From Pseudomonadota bacterium (lineage in GTDB: Bacteria > Pseudomonadota > Gammaproteobacteria > Burkholderiales > Burkholderiaceae_C): a stretch of DNA of 64,000 bases. The stretch is taken from positions 95,968 to 159,967 of the forward strand of contig JAVHYA010000002.1 in the NCBI GenBank assembly GCA_031119395.1, written 5' to 3'. The notes under the pieces were generated by a model. It worked only from the letters and a program-made list of their open reading frames with translations. It ran no database searches and was not told where the DNA came from. The position numbers were made by a program, and so were the translations under genes. Each line of letters opens with the position of its first letter. Positions within the stretch are counted from its first letter, which is position 1. Positions 34,243-43,500 of this stretch are shown here, piece by piece.

Positions 34243-36159
34243 TCAGCTTCGCGCGCCGCCGGCCACACTTTCAACAGGTCGCGGCACGAGGATCTTGACC
34301 TTGAGTCGATCCTTGAGCACCTCGTAATACGCAGCCGCCTCGGCACCGCCCGTGGCCTGGGCAAGCTGTGCGCGCTCCTGCTGCTGGACACCCGCGGGGG
34401 ACGCGGGACGCGGCACGTCCTTGTTCACGCGCATCACCGCATAGCCATCGTTGCCCAGGTCCACACCCACCCAGGCGGGCAGCTTGGCGCCATCGGCGCG
34501 CAACGCCGCCTCGATCAGTGCGGGAGCTTGCGACTGCGCCTGGGCGCGCGAGAGCACGATCGGCGCTCCCAACGACGCACCTGCCGCATTCGCCTGCCAG
34601 GCTGCGAGCTTGGCCTCACCGTCGGCCTTGGCCAGCGCGGCTGCGCGTTCAGCCACGAGCAGATCGCGCACCTTGTTCTTGACCTCGGCGAAGGGCAAGG
34701 CGCGCGCAGGGGCGTACTGGGTCACGCGGCCGGACGCGAGCTGGTTCGAGCCGATCTCGATCGCCTCGGTGTTGTGCTTGCGGTCCAGCGACTCGGGGGC
34801 GAACAGCGCCGACAGGAAGTTGCGGCTCGCCAGCGCACCCTTGGCGTCCGGTGCCGGCGTGCGGGTGACGCCCGACGCCTTCTGGATCGTCAGCTTGAGC
34901 TTGTCCGCCGCCGGCTGCAGGCTGTCGGCCTGCTGGTAGACCAGGTCGCTCATCGTTTCGGCCGCCTTGGCGAATTCCTGCGTGGCCTGCTGGGTCCGCA
35001 CGTCGTTCTCGATCTGCGCACGCACCTGCTCGAACGGCGGCACCACGGCGGGCTTGACCTCGTCCAGGCGGATGATGTGGTAGCCGAACTCGGACTCGAC
35101 CACATTGCTGATCTCGCCCTTCTTCATGGCGAAGACGGCGTCCTCGAAAGGCTTGACCATCGCCCCGCGCGTCACGAAGTCGAGTTCACCGCCCTTCTCG
35201 GCCGAGCCCGGGTCCTGCGAATTCTTCCGAGCGAGATCGCCGAAGCTCGCCGGCGCCTTGCGCACCTCGGCCAGCAACTGCTCCGCCTTGGCCTTCGCCT
35301 TCTCGCGCTCCGCGGCCGGCGCGTCCTTGGCTGCCGTGATGAGGATGTGGCTCGCGCGCCGCTCCTCCTTGGTCCCGAAGCGCTCCTTGTTCTGCTCGTA
35401 GTAGGCCTTCAATTCGGCATCGCTCACGGCGACGCCCTTCTTGGCCGCATCGAGGTCGAGCACGATGTATTCGATGCTGGCCTGCTCCGGGGCCTGGAAC
35501 TGCGCCGAGTGCGCCTTGTAATAGGCCTCGAGGTCCGCGTCGCTCACGCTGACCTTGGCCGCGAAATCCTTCGGCGAGAAGCGGGCCACCTGCACCTCGC
35601 GCTGGTCGTAGATGGCATTCAGCGCCACGTCCGCCTGCGCCTGGCTCGCCAGCGCGGTGACGGTGACGCCGGCCAGCACCTGCTGGGTCGTGAGCTCGGC
35701 GCGCACGGCACGCGCGAACTGGTCGGGCGTCATGCCCACGCCGAGGCGAAAAGCGCCCTCGTCGAGTTCGCCCTTGGCATTGCGGAAGTTTTTCACGCCG
35801 CGATCCTCGGCCGCCAGGCGCACCGCCATGTCCGACACGGTCAGGTTGGCCTTCGACGCGGCAGCGACGAGCACGCGGTCGCGCACCATCCGCTCGAGCG
35901 TCGCGTAGCGCGCGGCGTCCGAATCGAGCATGGCGGGATCGACCCCGGGCATCTGCTGGCGCAACCGGTCGGCCTCGTTGCGATGCTGCGCATCCCACTC
36001 GGGCCGCGTGATGGCCTGCCCGTCCACCGTGGCGACGCTGTCGCCACCGCGGTTGAGTTCCGTGTAGCGCTCGACGCCGAACAGCACGAACGACGGGATG
36101 ATCAGCAAGAACAAGAAGAACATCGCGAACTTGTTGTACTTGCGGAAGAAATCAAACAT
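34243..36159 (-). CDS. ppiD: Peptidyl-prolyl cis-trans isomerase PpiD (SurA_N / parvulin)
   Basis: 638 residues. A membrane-anchored periplasmic chaperone at the SecYEG exit. One N-terminal transmembrane helix (about 12-29, MFFLFLLIIPSFVLFG) precedes a SurA_N-like helical region (about 45-230). A parvulin PPIase domain (about 266-370) has RRASHILITA, GGELDFVTRGAMVKPFEDAV and EFGYHIIRLDEV. A second helical region precedes the basic C-terminus. The E. coli protein is 623. The order hupB - tRNA-Val - ppiD is conserved in betaproteobacteria. Confidence 0.94.
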   Translation of the reverse strand: MFDFFRKYNKFAMFFLFLLIIPSFVLFGVERYTELNRGGDSVATVDGQAITRPEWDAQHRNEADRLRQQMPGVDPAMLDSDAARYATLERMVRDRVLVAAASKANLTVSDMAVRLAAEDRGVKNFRNAKGELDEGAFRLGVGMTPDQFARAVRAELTTQQVLAGVTVTALASQAQADVALNAIYDQREVQVARFSPKDFAAKVSVSDADLEAYYKAHSAQFQAPEQASIEYIVLDLDAAKKGVAVSDAELKAYYEQNKERFGTKEERRASHILITAAKDAPAAEREKAKAKAEQLLAEVRKAPASFGDLARKNSQDPGSAEKGGELDFVTRGAMVKPFEDAVFAMKKGEISNVVESEFGYHIIRLDEVKPAVVPPFEQVRAQIENDVRTQQATQEFAKAAETMSDLVYQQADSLQPAADKLKLTIQKASGVTRTPAPDAKGALASRNFLSALFAPESLDRKHNTEAIEIGSNQLASGRVTQYAPARALPFAEVKNKVRDLLVAERAAALAKADGEAKLAAWQANAAGASLGAPIVLSRAQAQSQAPALIEAALRADGAKLPAWVGVDLGNDGYAVMRVNKDVPRPASPAGVQQQERAQLAQATGGAEAAAYYEVLKDRLKVKILVPRPVESVAGGARS

Positions 36160-36245
36160 GCCTGGACACTTTCTCTGGCTGCGCGCCGCAGCGCATTCGA
36201 CGAGACCAACAAAAAAGGCGAACCGATGTTCGCCTTTGCTTCGGG

Positions 36246-36321
36246 TGGTGGGTGCTGACGGGCTCGAACCGCCGACCTACGCCTTGTAAGGGCGCCGCTC
36301 TACCAACTGAGCTAAGCACCC
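36246..36321 (-). tRNA. tRNA-Val (anticodon TAC)
   Basis: 76-nt cloverleaf with encoded CCA. Acceptor GGGTGCT pairs with AGCACCC, discriminator A, anticodon arm GCGCC-CTTACAA-GGCGT giving TAC. Sits between hupB and ppiD. Confidence 0.96.
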
Positions 36322-36337
36322 CACCGTCAGTTCCCCA

Positions 36338-36610
36338 TCAGTTCAGCGCGTCCTTGAGCGCCTTGCCGGGGCGGAACTTCGGGATCTTGGCGGCCTTGAT
36401 TTTAATCGCGGTGCCGGTGCGCGGATTGCGGCCGGTGCGGGCAGCGCGTTTGCCCACGGCGAAGGTGCCGAAACCGACGAGCGACACGGAACCGCCTTTC
36501 TTCAACGTGGTGCGGATGGCACCGATGGTCGACTCGAGCGCGCGCGTGGCGGCTGCTTTGGAGATATCGGCGTTCTTTGCGATGTGCTCAATCAGTTCGG
36601 TCTTGTTCAC
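36338..36610 (-). CDS. hupB: DNA-binding protein HU (HupB)
   Basis: 90 residues, the standard HU length. It starts [20 protein letters not shown] and has [20 protein letters not shown] and the DNA-clasping arm [12 protein letters not shown] ending [14 protein letters not shown] dimeric nucleoid architectural protein. A consensus sigma-70 promoter lies at 36739-36767, with a palindrome at the predicted 5' end of the mRNA. Confidence 0.97.
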   Translation of the reverse strand: MNKTELIEHIAKNADISKAAATRALESTIGAIRTTLKKGGSVSLVGFGTFAVGKRAARTGRNPRTGTAIKIKAAKIPKFRPGKALKDALN

Positions 36611-36713
36611 AAGGGCCCCTTGTTCGGAAGAGTTGATCGGGTGACGTCAAGTGCGCGACCGGCCCTGCGGCAATGCCGGGCATTTCGGGCGAGGGTGGGA
36701 GGCAGTCCTGACG

Positions 36714-36735
36714 CTTCGGCAGCGCGCTGCCGAAG
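36714..36735 (-). promoter_or_regulatory. 22-bp perfect palindrome at the hupB transcript start
   Basis: CTTCGGCAGCG / CGCTGCCGAAG, perfect and without a central spacer, 3 bp downstream of the -10. It would lie at the very 5' end of the hupB mRNA as a stable hairpin, or serve as a dimeric protein site. Confidence 0.6.
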
Positions 36736-36738
36736 GCG

Positions 36739-36767
36739 ATTAAAGCCACGCAGCCAGAGGGTGTCAA
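36739..36767 (-). promoter_or_regulatory. Sigma-70 promoter of hupB
   Basis: Minus strand: perfect -35 TTGACA (36762-36767), 17-bp spacer and -10 TTTAAT (36739-36744). Confidence 0.82.
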
Positions 36768-36832
36768 TAAGACAAAGGCCTCCCCGGCGCAGTGGGTCCG
36801 ACGATTTTAGGGGCGTTTCGTGAAGTCCTCTG

Positions 36833-37924
36833 TCAAAGGGCCTGCGCGATGGCCTTGCCCAGGTCGGCAGTGCCTGCGTTGCCCCCGATGTCACGCGTGC
36901 GCGGCGCGTCGCTGCCGGGTGCCAGCACCGCCTCGATGCTGCGCAGGATCGCGTCGTGCGCCTCCTTGTGGCCGAGGAATTCCAGCATCATCGCGCCGCA
37001 CCAGATCTGCCCGATCGGGTTCGCGATGCCCTGCCCCGCGATGTCCGGCGCCGAGCCGTGCACCGGCTCGAAGAGCGAGGGCGTCGTGCGGTCGGGGTTC
37101 AGGTTCGCGCTCGGTGCGATGCCGATCGTGCCGGTGCATGCGGGGCCCAGGTCGGAGAGGATGTCGCCGAACAGATTGCTCGCCACCACCACGTCGAAGA
37201 AGTCCGGACGCTGCACGAAGTGCGCCGTCAGGATGTCGATGTGGAACTTGTCGAGCGCGACGCCTGGGTACTGCTTCGCCATCTCGGCCACGCGCTCGTC
37301 CCAGTACGGCATGGTGATCGAGATGCCGTTGCTCTTGGTGGCACTGGTCAGATGCTTCTTGGGACGCGATTGCGCGAGCTCGAAAGCGAACTTGAGCACG
37401 CGGTCGACGCCGTGGCGCGACATCACGGTTTCCTGCACCACGATCTCGCGCGGCGTGCCGGCATACATGCGCCCCCCGATGCTGGAGTACTCGCCTTCGG
37501 TGTTCTCGCGCACGATGTACATGTCGATCTCGCCCGGTTCGCGCGGGCTGCCGTCGCGGCGCACCACCGGCGCGGTGATGCCGGGCATCAGGCGCGCGGG
37601 GCGCAGGTTGATGTACTGGTCGAACTCGCGGCGAAACAGCAGCAGCGAGCCCCACAGCGACACGTGGTCCGCGATCTTCTCGGGCCAACCGACGGCGCCG
37701 AAGAAGATGGCGTCGTGCCCGCCGATCCGGTCCTTCCAGTCGTCGGGCAGCATCTGTCCATGCTTCTCGTAATAGTCCCAGCTCGAGAAATCGAAGTGGT
37801 CGAAGGCGAGGTCGATGCCGAACTTGCGCGCCGCCGCATCGACGACGCGAAGGCCCTCGGGCATGGTCTCCTTGCCGATGCCGTCGCCGGCGATGACGGC
37901 GATGCGCTTCTTGCTGCTGCTCAT
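36833..37924 (-). CDS. Tartrate dehydrogenase / decarboxylase family (isopropylmalate dehydrogenase fold)
   Basis: 363 residues, close to TtuC/YeaU length. NAD(H)-dependent beta-decarboxylating dehydrogenase fold: IAVIAGDGIGKETMPEGLRV at the N-terminus, VRRDGSPREPGEIDMYIVRE, NTEGEYSSIGG, the catalytic Tyr/Lys region and DKFHIDILTAHFVQRPDFFD. SNLFGDILSDLGPACTGTIGIAPSAN and FEPVHGSAPDIAGQGIANPIG are the metal and NAD loops. The PREPGEIDMYIVRENTEGE stretch and length favour tartrate/malate over isopropylmalate. Its ATG overlaps the stop of the upstream hydrolase (ATGA), so they are translated together. Confidence 0.85.
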   Translation of the reverse strand: MSSSKKRIAVIAGDGIGKETMPEGLRVVDAAARKFGIDLAFDHFDFSSWDYYEKHGQMLPDDWKDRIGGHDAIFFGAVGWPEKIADHVSLWGSLLLFRREFDQYINLRPARLMPGITAPVVRRDGSPREPGEIDMYIVRENTEGEYSSIGGRMYAGTPREIVVQETVMSRHGVDRVLKFAFELAQSRPKKHLTSATKSNGISITMPYWDERVAEMAKQYPGVALDKFHIDILTAHFVQRPDFFDVVVASNLFGDILSDLGPACTGTIGIAPSANLNPDRTTPSLFEPVHGSAPDIAGQGIANPIGQIWCGAMMLEFLGHKEAHDAILRSIEAVLAPGSDAPRTRDIGGNAGTADLGKAIAQAL

Positions 37925-38817
37925 GGTGTGTCTTCCTTGGACTCGGTGAAAAACCGGAGGGCCTCGGCCGCCAGGGCCTCGGGCGCCTCCTCGGGGATGT
38001 AGTGGCCGCAGGGCAGCGGCGCGCCGCTCACCTGCACGGCCCGCTCGCGCCACAGCGCGAGCACGTCGAAGCAGCGGCCGACCACGCCGTGGGCACCCCA
38101 CAGCACGCGCAGCGGCTGATCGAGCCGTCGGCCCGCGGCGATGTCCTCGCGGTCGAGCGTCAGGTCGATGCCGGCCGAGGCGCGGTAGTCCTCGCAGATG
38201 CCGCGCGCACTGCCGGGCAGCGCGATGCAGCGCTCGTACTCGGCCATCGCCTCCGGCGCGAAGGGACCCAGACCGGCGTAGCGCCCGCCCATGGTGCTGC
38301 GCACATAGCGCGCGGGGTCGGACTCGATCAACGCCTCGGGCAAGGGCGACGGCTGGATGAGGAAGAACCAGTGCCAGTAGGCTCGCGCGAAGGCCAGGTC
38401 GGTGCGCTCGTACATGGCCAGGGTCGGCGCGATGTCGAGCAGCATCATCCGCTCGACTGCCGACGGGTGGTCCGCCGCAAGCCGATGCGCGACGCGGGCG
38501 CCGCGGTCGTGCGCCAGCACGCCGAAGCGCGCGAAGCCGTGGTGCCGCATGGCCGCCAGCACATCCCCCGCCATCTCGCGCTTGCTGTAGGGCCGATGTT
38601 GCGCATCGGTGGGCGGCCGGCCCGAATCGCCGTAGCCGCGCAGGTCGACCATCACGAGCGTGAACTGGCGCGCCAGCGCCGGCGCGACCCGGTGCCAGAT
38701 CGCATGCGTCTGGGGATGGCCGTGCAGCAGCAGCAGGGGCGCGCCCTGCCCGCCGACGCGGCCATGGATGCGCACGCCGTCGCGTTCGATGTCGAAGGGG
38801 GTGAAGTCGTCCAGCAC
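37921..38817 (-). CDS. Alpha/beta hydrolase, fluoroacetate/haloacetate dehalogenase-like
   Basis: 298 residues. Alpha/beta hydrolase whose nucleophile motif AHDRGARV has Asp104 with Arg105 and Arg108, as in fluoroacetate dehalogenases. His149-Trp150 (YWHWFFLIQP) matches their halide-binding pair, and CGHYIPEEAPE carries the catalytic His. This combination separates it from epoxide hydrolases. It would convert a haloacetate to glycolate if the substrate assignment holds. GTG start at 38817. Its TGA overlaps the ATG of the tartrate-type dehydrogenase. A LysR gene is divergent and probably controls both. Confidence 0.82.
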   Translation of the reverse strand: MLDDFTPFDIERDGVRIHGRVGGQGAPLLLLHGHPQTHAIWHRVAPALARQFTLVMVDLRGYGDSGRPPTDAQHRPYSKREMAGDVLAAMRHHGFARFGVLAHDRGARVAHRLAADHPSAVERMMLLDIAPTLAMYERTDLAFARAYWHWFFLIQPSPLPEALIESDPARYVRSTMGGRYAGLGPFAPEAMAEYERCIALPGSARGICEDYRASAGIDLTLDREDIAAGRRLDQPLRVLWGAHGVVGRCFDVLALWRERAVQVSGAPLPCGHYIPEEAPEALAAEALRFFTESKEDTP

Positions 38818-38892
38818 GCGACGATTGTGCGTTGCGCGATGCCTGCGGATCAAGCAACAATCCGCCAATCGACTCTTTCCAACTTGGAACGA

Positions 38893-39849
38893 ATGGAACG
38901 CGCGGATCTCGAGCTGGTGTTGAACGTGCGCGACCGCGGCAGCCTGGCGGGCGCTGCGGCGGCGCTGGGCGTGGTGCCCTCGGTCGTGACCAAGCGCCTT
39001 GCCGCACTCGAGGCGCATCTGGGCCAGCGCCTGTTCGAACGCACCACGCGCCGTCTGGTGCTCACGCGCGAGGGCGAGGCCGTGTGCGGCCATGCGCAGA
39101 AGCTGCTCGAAGGGTTCGCGGCCCTGGAGTCCGACCTGCGCGAACGCCAGCAGGCCCTCAGCGGCACCATCCGGCTGGCCGCCACGCTGGGCTTCGGCCG
39201 TCGCTGGGTCGGCCCGGCCCTCGCCACGTTCCAGCAGAAGAACCCCGGTGTGCGGATCGACCTGCGCCTGAGCGAGCAGCTGCCCGAGCTCGGGGCCGAG
39301 GGCTACGACGGCGCCGTCTGGCTCTGGTCCGTGCAGGCGCGGCACGCGGCCGACTGGACCACACGGCGCCTGGCGCGCAACCAGCGGGTGGTGGTCGCTG
39401 CGCCGAGCTATCTGGATGCGCACGGCGCGCCGGCGTCGCCCGACGACCTGGCCCACCACGCCTGCCTCTCGGTGCAGGAGAACGAGGACAGCGGCCGCAC
39501 CTCGAATGCCCGGTCGGTGTGGACGCTGCGACACGAGCGCGACGGCACGGTGCAGCGCGTGCGCGTGGAGGGCCCGCTGTCGAGCAACTCGGGGGAGCTG
39601 GTGCGCGACTGGTGCCTGGCGGGCCACGGCCTCATGCTGCGCAGCCTGTGGGACGTGGCGCCGCACCTGGCCGCCGGCCGGCTGGTGCGTGTGCTCGCGC
39701 AGTACGCCATGACCGATGCCGACATCCACTGGATCGCGCCCTGGCAGCCGAAGACGCCGCGCCGCGTCCGCCTGCTGGTCGACGCGCTGGCGGAACACTT
39801 CCGCGGCGAACCGTGGAGGCCGCCGTCACCGGCCCGGCGGAAAGGGTGA
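38893..39849 (+). CDS. LysR family transcriptional regulator
   Basis: 318 residues. N-terminal wHTH (LVLNVRDRGSLAGAAAALGV, then VTKRLAALEAHLGQRLFERTTRR) and the LysR effector domain from about 90 (GTIRLAATLGFGRRWVGPAL). Start ATG at 38893 fits the family's MERADLELVLNVRDRGSL; an in-frame ATG at 38839 is possible. Divergent from the dehalogenase-dehydrogenase pair. The 75-bp gap holds GTTGC-N18-GCAAC (38831-38858), a possible LysR site. Its effector may be the substrate of those enzymes (inference). Confidence 0.9.
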   Translation: MERADLELVLNVRDRGSLAGAAAALGVVPSVVTKRLAALEAHLGQRLFERTTRRLVLTREGEAVCGHAQKLLEGFAALESDLRERQQALSGTIRLAATLGFGRRWVGPALATFQQKNPGVRIDLRLSEQLPELGAEGYDGAVWLWSVQARHAADWTTRRLARNQRVVVAAPSYLDAHGAPASPDDLAHHACLSVQENEDSGRTSNARSVWTLRHERDGTVQRVRVEGPLSSNSGELVRDWCLAGHGLMLRSLWDVAPHLAAGRLVRVLAQYAMTDADIHWIAPWQPKTPRRVRLLVDALAEHFRGEPWRPPSPARRKG

Positions 39850-39852
39850 GGC

Positions 39853-40743
39853 TCAGACCGCGCGCGGCTCGCGCACGACCAGGCTCACGCCGACGGCGGT
39901 CAGCGCGATACCGGCCACCGTGAGCACGGTGATGGGCTCGTCGAACAGCAGCCATGCCATGACGGCGGTGCAGGGCGGCACGAGGTACAGCAGGCTGGTC
40001 ACGGCCGTGGCGGTGCCGCGCTGGATGAGCATGTACAGCAGCGAGCTGCCGCCCAGCGTCAGCGCCACCACCGACCAGGCCATGGCGCCGACCGAGCCCG
40101 CGGTCCATTCGATGGACGAACGCTCCAGCAGCAGCGCAACCGGCAGGGTCACCGCCAGCGCCGCCAGCTGCTGCACGGCGCTGGCCGAACGCACGTCGCA
40201 AGGCGCCACGAAGCGCTTCTGGTAGAGCGTGCCGGCGGTGATGGACAGCAGCGCCAGCAGGGCCAGCGACAGGGTCAGCGCGCTGACCTCGCCGCCCTGC
40301 TCCAGCTTGCGGGCCACCACCAGCGCCAGGCCCGCGAAACCCAGCAGCAGCCCGAGCCATTGCCGCGGCGCGATGCGCCCGCCATGGAAGGACATCCACA
40401 CCGCCGTGAGCACCGGCTGGATGCCCACCAGCAAGGCCACCAGCCCCGAGCCCATGCCAGCCTTGACGGCCGCCCACACGCCGCCCAGGTAGCCGGCCTG
40501 CATCAGGATGCCCGTCACGGCCAGGTGCAGCGCCTGCGCGCGCGAACGGGGCCAGGCCACGCCCGCCGCCATCACCCAGACCAGGAAACAGGCCGAGGAC
40601 AGCGCATAGCGCACGGCGAGGAACTTCAGCGGCGGCGCGTGCGGCATCGCATAGCGCGCCACGATGAAGCCGGTGCTCCAGATCAGGACGAAGACCGCGG
40701 GCATGGCGCGCAGCCAGCCGTCGCTGCGCGCCGCGGCGCTCAT
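39853..40743 (-). CDS. EamA/DMT superfamily transporter
   Basis: 296 residues, ten predicted membrane helices in two EamA repeats. FVLIWSTGFIVARYAMPHAPP is the first-helix signature; GYLGGVWAAVKAGMGSGLVALL and SSLLYMLIQRGTATAVTSLLYL mark the repeats, and a terminal LFDEPITVLTVAGIALTAVGV follows. Exports or imports small metabolites; substrate unknown. Its ATG overlaps the pgsA stop (ATGA), so it is translated with pgsA. Confidence 0.9.
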   Translation of the reverse strand: MSAAARSDGWLRAMPAVFVLIWSTGFIVARYAMPHAPPLKFLAVRYALSSACFLVWVMAAGVAWPRSRAQALHLAVTGILMQAGYLGGVWAAVKAGMGSGLVALLVGIQPVLTAVWMSFHGGRIAPRQWLGLLLGFAGLALVVARKLEQGGEVSALTLSLALLALLSITAGTLYQKRFVAPCDVRSASAVQQLAALAVTLPVALLLERSSIEWTAGSVGAMAWSVVALTLGGSSLLYMLIQRGTATAVTSLLYLVPPCTAVMAWLLFDEPITVLTVAGIALTAVGVSLVVREPRAV

Positions 40744-41306
40744 CGCGCCCGCGCCCGGATCTCGGGGATCGCCTTCTGCAGGTAATACACCATCGACCAG
40801 ATGGTGAGGACGGCCGAGATCCAGATCAGCCACTGGCCCCAGGTGCCCGTGTCGATGACACCGAACAGCCGCCCGTCGTACAACAGGAAAGGAATGGCCA
40901 CCATCTGCACCGTGGTCTTGACCTTGCCGATCATGTGCACGGCCACGCTCTTGCTGGCGCCGATCTGCGCCATCCATTCGCGCAGCGCCGAGATGGCGAT
41001 CTCGCGCCCGATGATGATCAGCGCCACGAAGACGTCGCAGCGGTTCAGGTGCACCAGCACCAGCAGCGACGCGCAGACGAGGAACTTGTCGGCCACCGGA
41101 TCGAGGAAGGCGCCGAAGGCGGAGGTCTGGTTGAGCTTGCGCGCCAGGTAGCCGTCGAGCCAGTCGGTGGCGGCGAAGACGATGAACATCACCGTCGCGA
41201 TCAGGTTGCGCATCGGCTCGGCGATGGGCAGGTAGAACACCCCCACGATGAGCGGGATCGCGACGATGCGCGTCCAGGTCATGATGGTGGGGAGCGTCCA
41301 GAACAT
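40740..41306 (-). CDS. pgsA: CDP-diacylglycerol--glycerol-3-phosphate 3-phosphatidyltransferase
   Basis: 188 residues, four to five membrane helices. The CDP-alcohol phosphotransferase motif DGYLARKLNQTSAFGAFLDP with VAD supplies the metal-binding Asp residues (DGxxAR...G...D...D). LPTIMTWTRIVAIPLIVGVF is the typical N-terminus. Commits CDP-diacylglycerol to phosphatidylglycerol and cardiolipin. Lies 63 bp after uvrC on the same strand, a common pairing, and overlaps the EamA start. Confidence 0.96.
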   Translation of the reverse strand: MFWTLPTIMTWTRIVAIPLIVGVFYLPIAEPMRNLIATVMFIVFAATDWLDGYLARKLNQTSAFGAFLDPVADKFLVCASLLVLVHLNRCDVFVALIIIGREIAISALREWMAQIGASKSVAVHMIGKVKTTVQMVAIPFLLYDGRLFGVIDTGTWGQWLIWISAVLTIWSMVYYLQKAIPEIRARAR

Positions 41307-41369
41307 GCGGGTGATTGTGTCATGCGCCCGTGAAGCCCCGGCCGGCGCGGGCCATGGCTGCGGGCCGCA

Positions 41370-43364
41370 TCAGTGCAGGGCGCGGTAGATCTCCTCGGCC
41401 AGGTCGAAGGCGATGCCGTCGACCGAGGCGATGTCCTCCACGCTGGCCGCCGCCACGCCGCGGATGCCGCCGAAGCGCTGCAGCAGCCGGGCACGCCGCT
41501 TGGGGCCGATGCCCGGGATCTCCTCCAGCTGGCTGCCCCCCACACGCACCTTGGCGCGCTTGGCCCGCATGCCGGTGATGGCGAAGCGGTGCGCCTCGTC
41601 GCGGATCTGCGCCACCAGCATCAGCGCCGCCGAGTCGCGGCCGAGGTACACCTTCTCGCGCCCGTCGGCAAAGACCAGCTCTTCCAGCCCGACCTTGCGG
41701 CCCTCGCCCTTCTCGACACCGACGATCAGCGACAGCGGCAGCCCCAGTTCGCTGAAGACCTCGCGCGCCATCGACACCTGCCCCTTGCCGCCGTCGACCA
41801 GCACCAGGTCGGGCATGCGTGCACCGACGGTGCCGGGCGGGGCGTCGGCGCCGGCCGCGTCGCCCGGCGGCGGCGCATCGGCCTCGGCGGCGATGGCCTC
41901 GGCGATCTTGCCGTAGCGGCGCTGCAGCACCTGGCGCATGGCGGCGTAGTCGTCGCCGGGCGTGATGCCCTCGATGTTGTAGCGCCGGTACTCGCGGTTC
42001 TGCATGGCATGGTGCTCGAACACCACGCACGAGGCCTGCGTCGCCTCGCCGGCCGTGTGCGAGATGTCGAAACATTCGATGCGGAAGCTGTCCAGGTCGT
42101 CCGGCGCCAGCTCGAGCGCGTCGACCAGCGCGCGCGTTCGCGCCTGCTGCGAGCCCTCCTCGGCCAACAGCCGCGCAAGCTGGATATCGGCATTCTTCTG
42201 GGCCATCTCCAGCCACAGGCGCCGCTGGGCGCGCGGCTGGAAGACGGCGGTGGTGCGCTGGCCCGCCTGCTGCGCGATGGCCTCGATCAACTCGCGCCCC
42301 ACGGCTTCGCCCAGCACCAGCGTCGGCGGCGCGGGCGAATCGATGTAGTGCTGCGCGATGAAAGCCTCGAGCACCTGCTGCTCGACCGTCTCGACCTCGG
42401 CGCCGACATCGGGGCCGCCCTCGTCCTGCGCCTCGGCCTGCGCCACCAGGGCGGCATCCTCCACGTGGGCGGGGAAGTACGCCCGGTCGCCCAGGTGCCG
42501 CCCGCCGCGCACCATGGCCAGGTTGACGCAGGCCTTGCCGCCCTGCACCTTGACGGCCAGGATGTCGACGTCCTTGTCCGAGGCGATCTCCACCGACTGC
42601 TGGTGCAGCACCTTCGACAAGGCCGACATGCGGTTGCGCAGCTCGGCCGCCTGCTCGAACTCCAGCCTCTCGGCGTGCTGCATCATCCGCCCCTCGAGCT
42701 CGGCCAGCACCTGCTGGGTGTCGCCGCGCAGGAAGGCCTCGGCGTCGGCCACGTCGTCGGCATAGGCCTGCGGCTCGATGTGCCCGACGCAGGGCCCGGT
42801 GCAGCGCTTGATCTGGTAGAGCAGGCAGGGGCGCGTGCGGTTGGCGTACACCGTGTCCTCGCAGGTGCGCAGGCGAAACACCTTCTGCAGCTGCTGGATG
42901 GTCTCCTTCACGGCCCAGGCGCTCGGGTAGGGCCCGAAGTAGCGGTGCCGCCGGTCGGTCGCGCCGCGGTAGTAGGCAAGGCGCGGCACGCTGCCGGCCG
43001 CCAGCCCGTCGGCGCCGTCGCGCTCGCGCGTGCCGGTGATCTTCAGGTAGGGATAGCTCTTGTCGTCGCGAAACAGGATGTTGTAGCGCGGCTTGAGCGT
43101 CTTGATGAGGTTGTTCTCGAGCAGCAGCGCCTCGGCCTCGGAGCGCACCACTGTCGTCTCCATGCGCGCGATCTTGGCCGTCATGTGGCCGATGCGCGTG
43201 CCACCGTGGTTCTTCTGGAAGTAGCTCGACACCCGCTTCTTGAGGTTGCGCGCCTTGCCCACGTAGAGCACGCCGCCGGCCGCATCGAAGTAGCGGTAGA
43301 CGCCGGGCATCGAGGGCAGCGCGGCCACCTCGGCCAGCAGTTGTTCGGAATGCACGTCTGACAT
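41370..43364 (-). CDS. uvrC: Excinuclease ABC subunit C
   Basis: 664 residues. Dual-incision nuclease of nucleotide excision repair. GIY-YIG 3'-incision domain at the N-terminus ([20 protein letters not shown]), Cys-rich [13 protein letters not shown] region at about 190 and a UVR motif for UvrB binding (about 218-250). An RNase-H-like 5'-incision domain has [15 protein letters not shown] [20 protein letters not shown] and [19 protein letters not shown]. Two HhH motifs lie at the C-terminus ([19 protein letters not shown]). Length slightly above E. coli (610), with inserts in the middle. Confidence 0.96.
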   Translation of the reverse strand: MSDVHSEQLLAEVAALPSMPGVYRYFDAAGGVLYVGKARNLKKRVSSYFQKNHGGTRIGHMTAKIARMETTVVRSEAEALLLENNLIKTLKPRYNILFRDDKSYPYLKITGTRERDGADGLAAGSVPRLAYYRGATDRRHRYFGPYPSAWAVKETIQQLQKVFRLRTCEDTVYANRTRPCLLYQIKRCTGPCVGHIEPQAYADDVADAEAFLRGDTQQVLAELEGRMMQHAERLEFEQAAELRNRMSALSKVLHQQSVEIASDKDVDILAVKVQGGKACVNLAMVRGGRHLGDRAYFPAHVEDAALVAQAEAQDEGGPDVGAEVETVEQQVLEAFIAQHYIDSPAPPTLVLGEAVGRELIEAIAQQAGQRTTAVFQPRAQRRLWLEMAQKNADIQLARLLAEEGSQQARTRALVDALELAPDDLDSFRIECFDISHTAGEATQASCVVFEHHAMQNREYRRYNIEGITPGDDYAAMRQVLQRRYGKIAEAIAAEADAPPPGDAAGADAPPGTVGARMPDLVLVDGGKGQVSMAREVFSELGLPLSLIVGVEKGEGRKVGLEELVFADGREKVYLGRDSAALMLVAQIRDEAHRFAITGMRAKRAKVRVGGSQLEEIPGIGPKRRARLLQRFGGIRGVAAASVEDIASVDGIAFDLAEEIYRALH

Positions 43365-43410
43365 GGCGGCTATTGTGGCTTGGCCCCGCGGCCCGGCGGT
43401 TTCAGGCCGA

Positions 43411-43462
43411 AAGTGCCCGCAGCGCCCGCGGGGTGGGCGCCAGCAGCTATCAATTCAGTAGC
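43411..43462 (-). repeat. Dispersed GCTA-hairpin repeat, copy 7
   Basis: Minus-strand GCTACTGAATTGATAGCTGC, then TGGCGCCCACCCCGCGGGCGC. Between divergent uvrC and earP. Confidence 0.82.
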
Positions 43463-43500
43463 AACGACCCTGCAGCGACCTCCCACGGACAATCGCCGCC

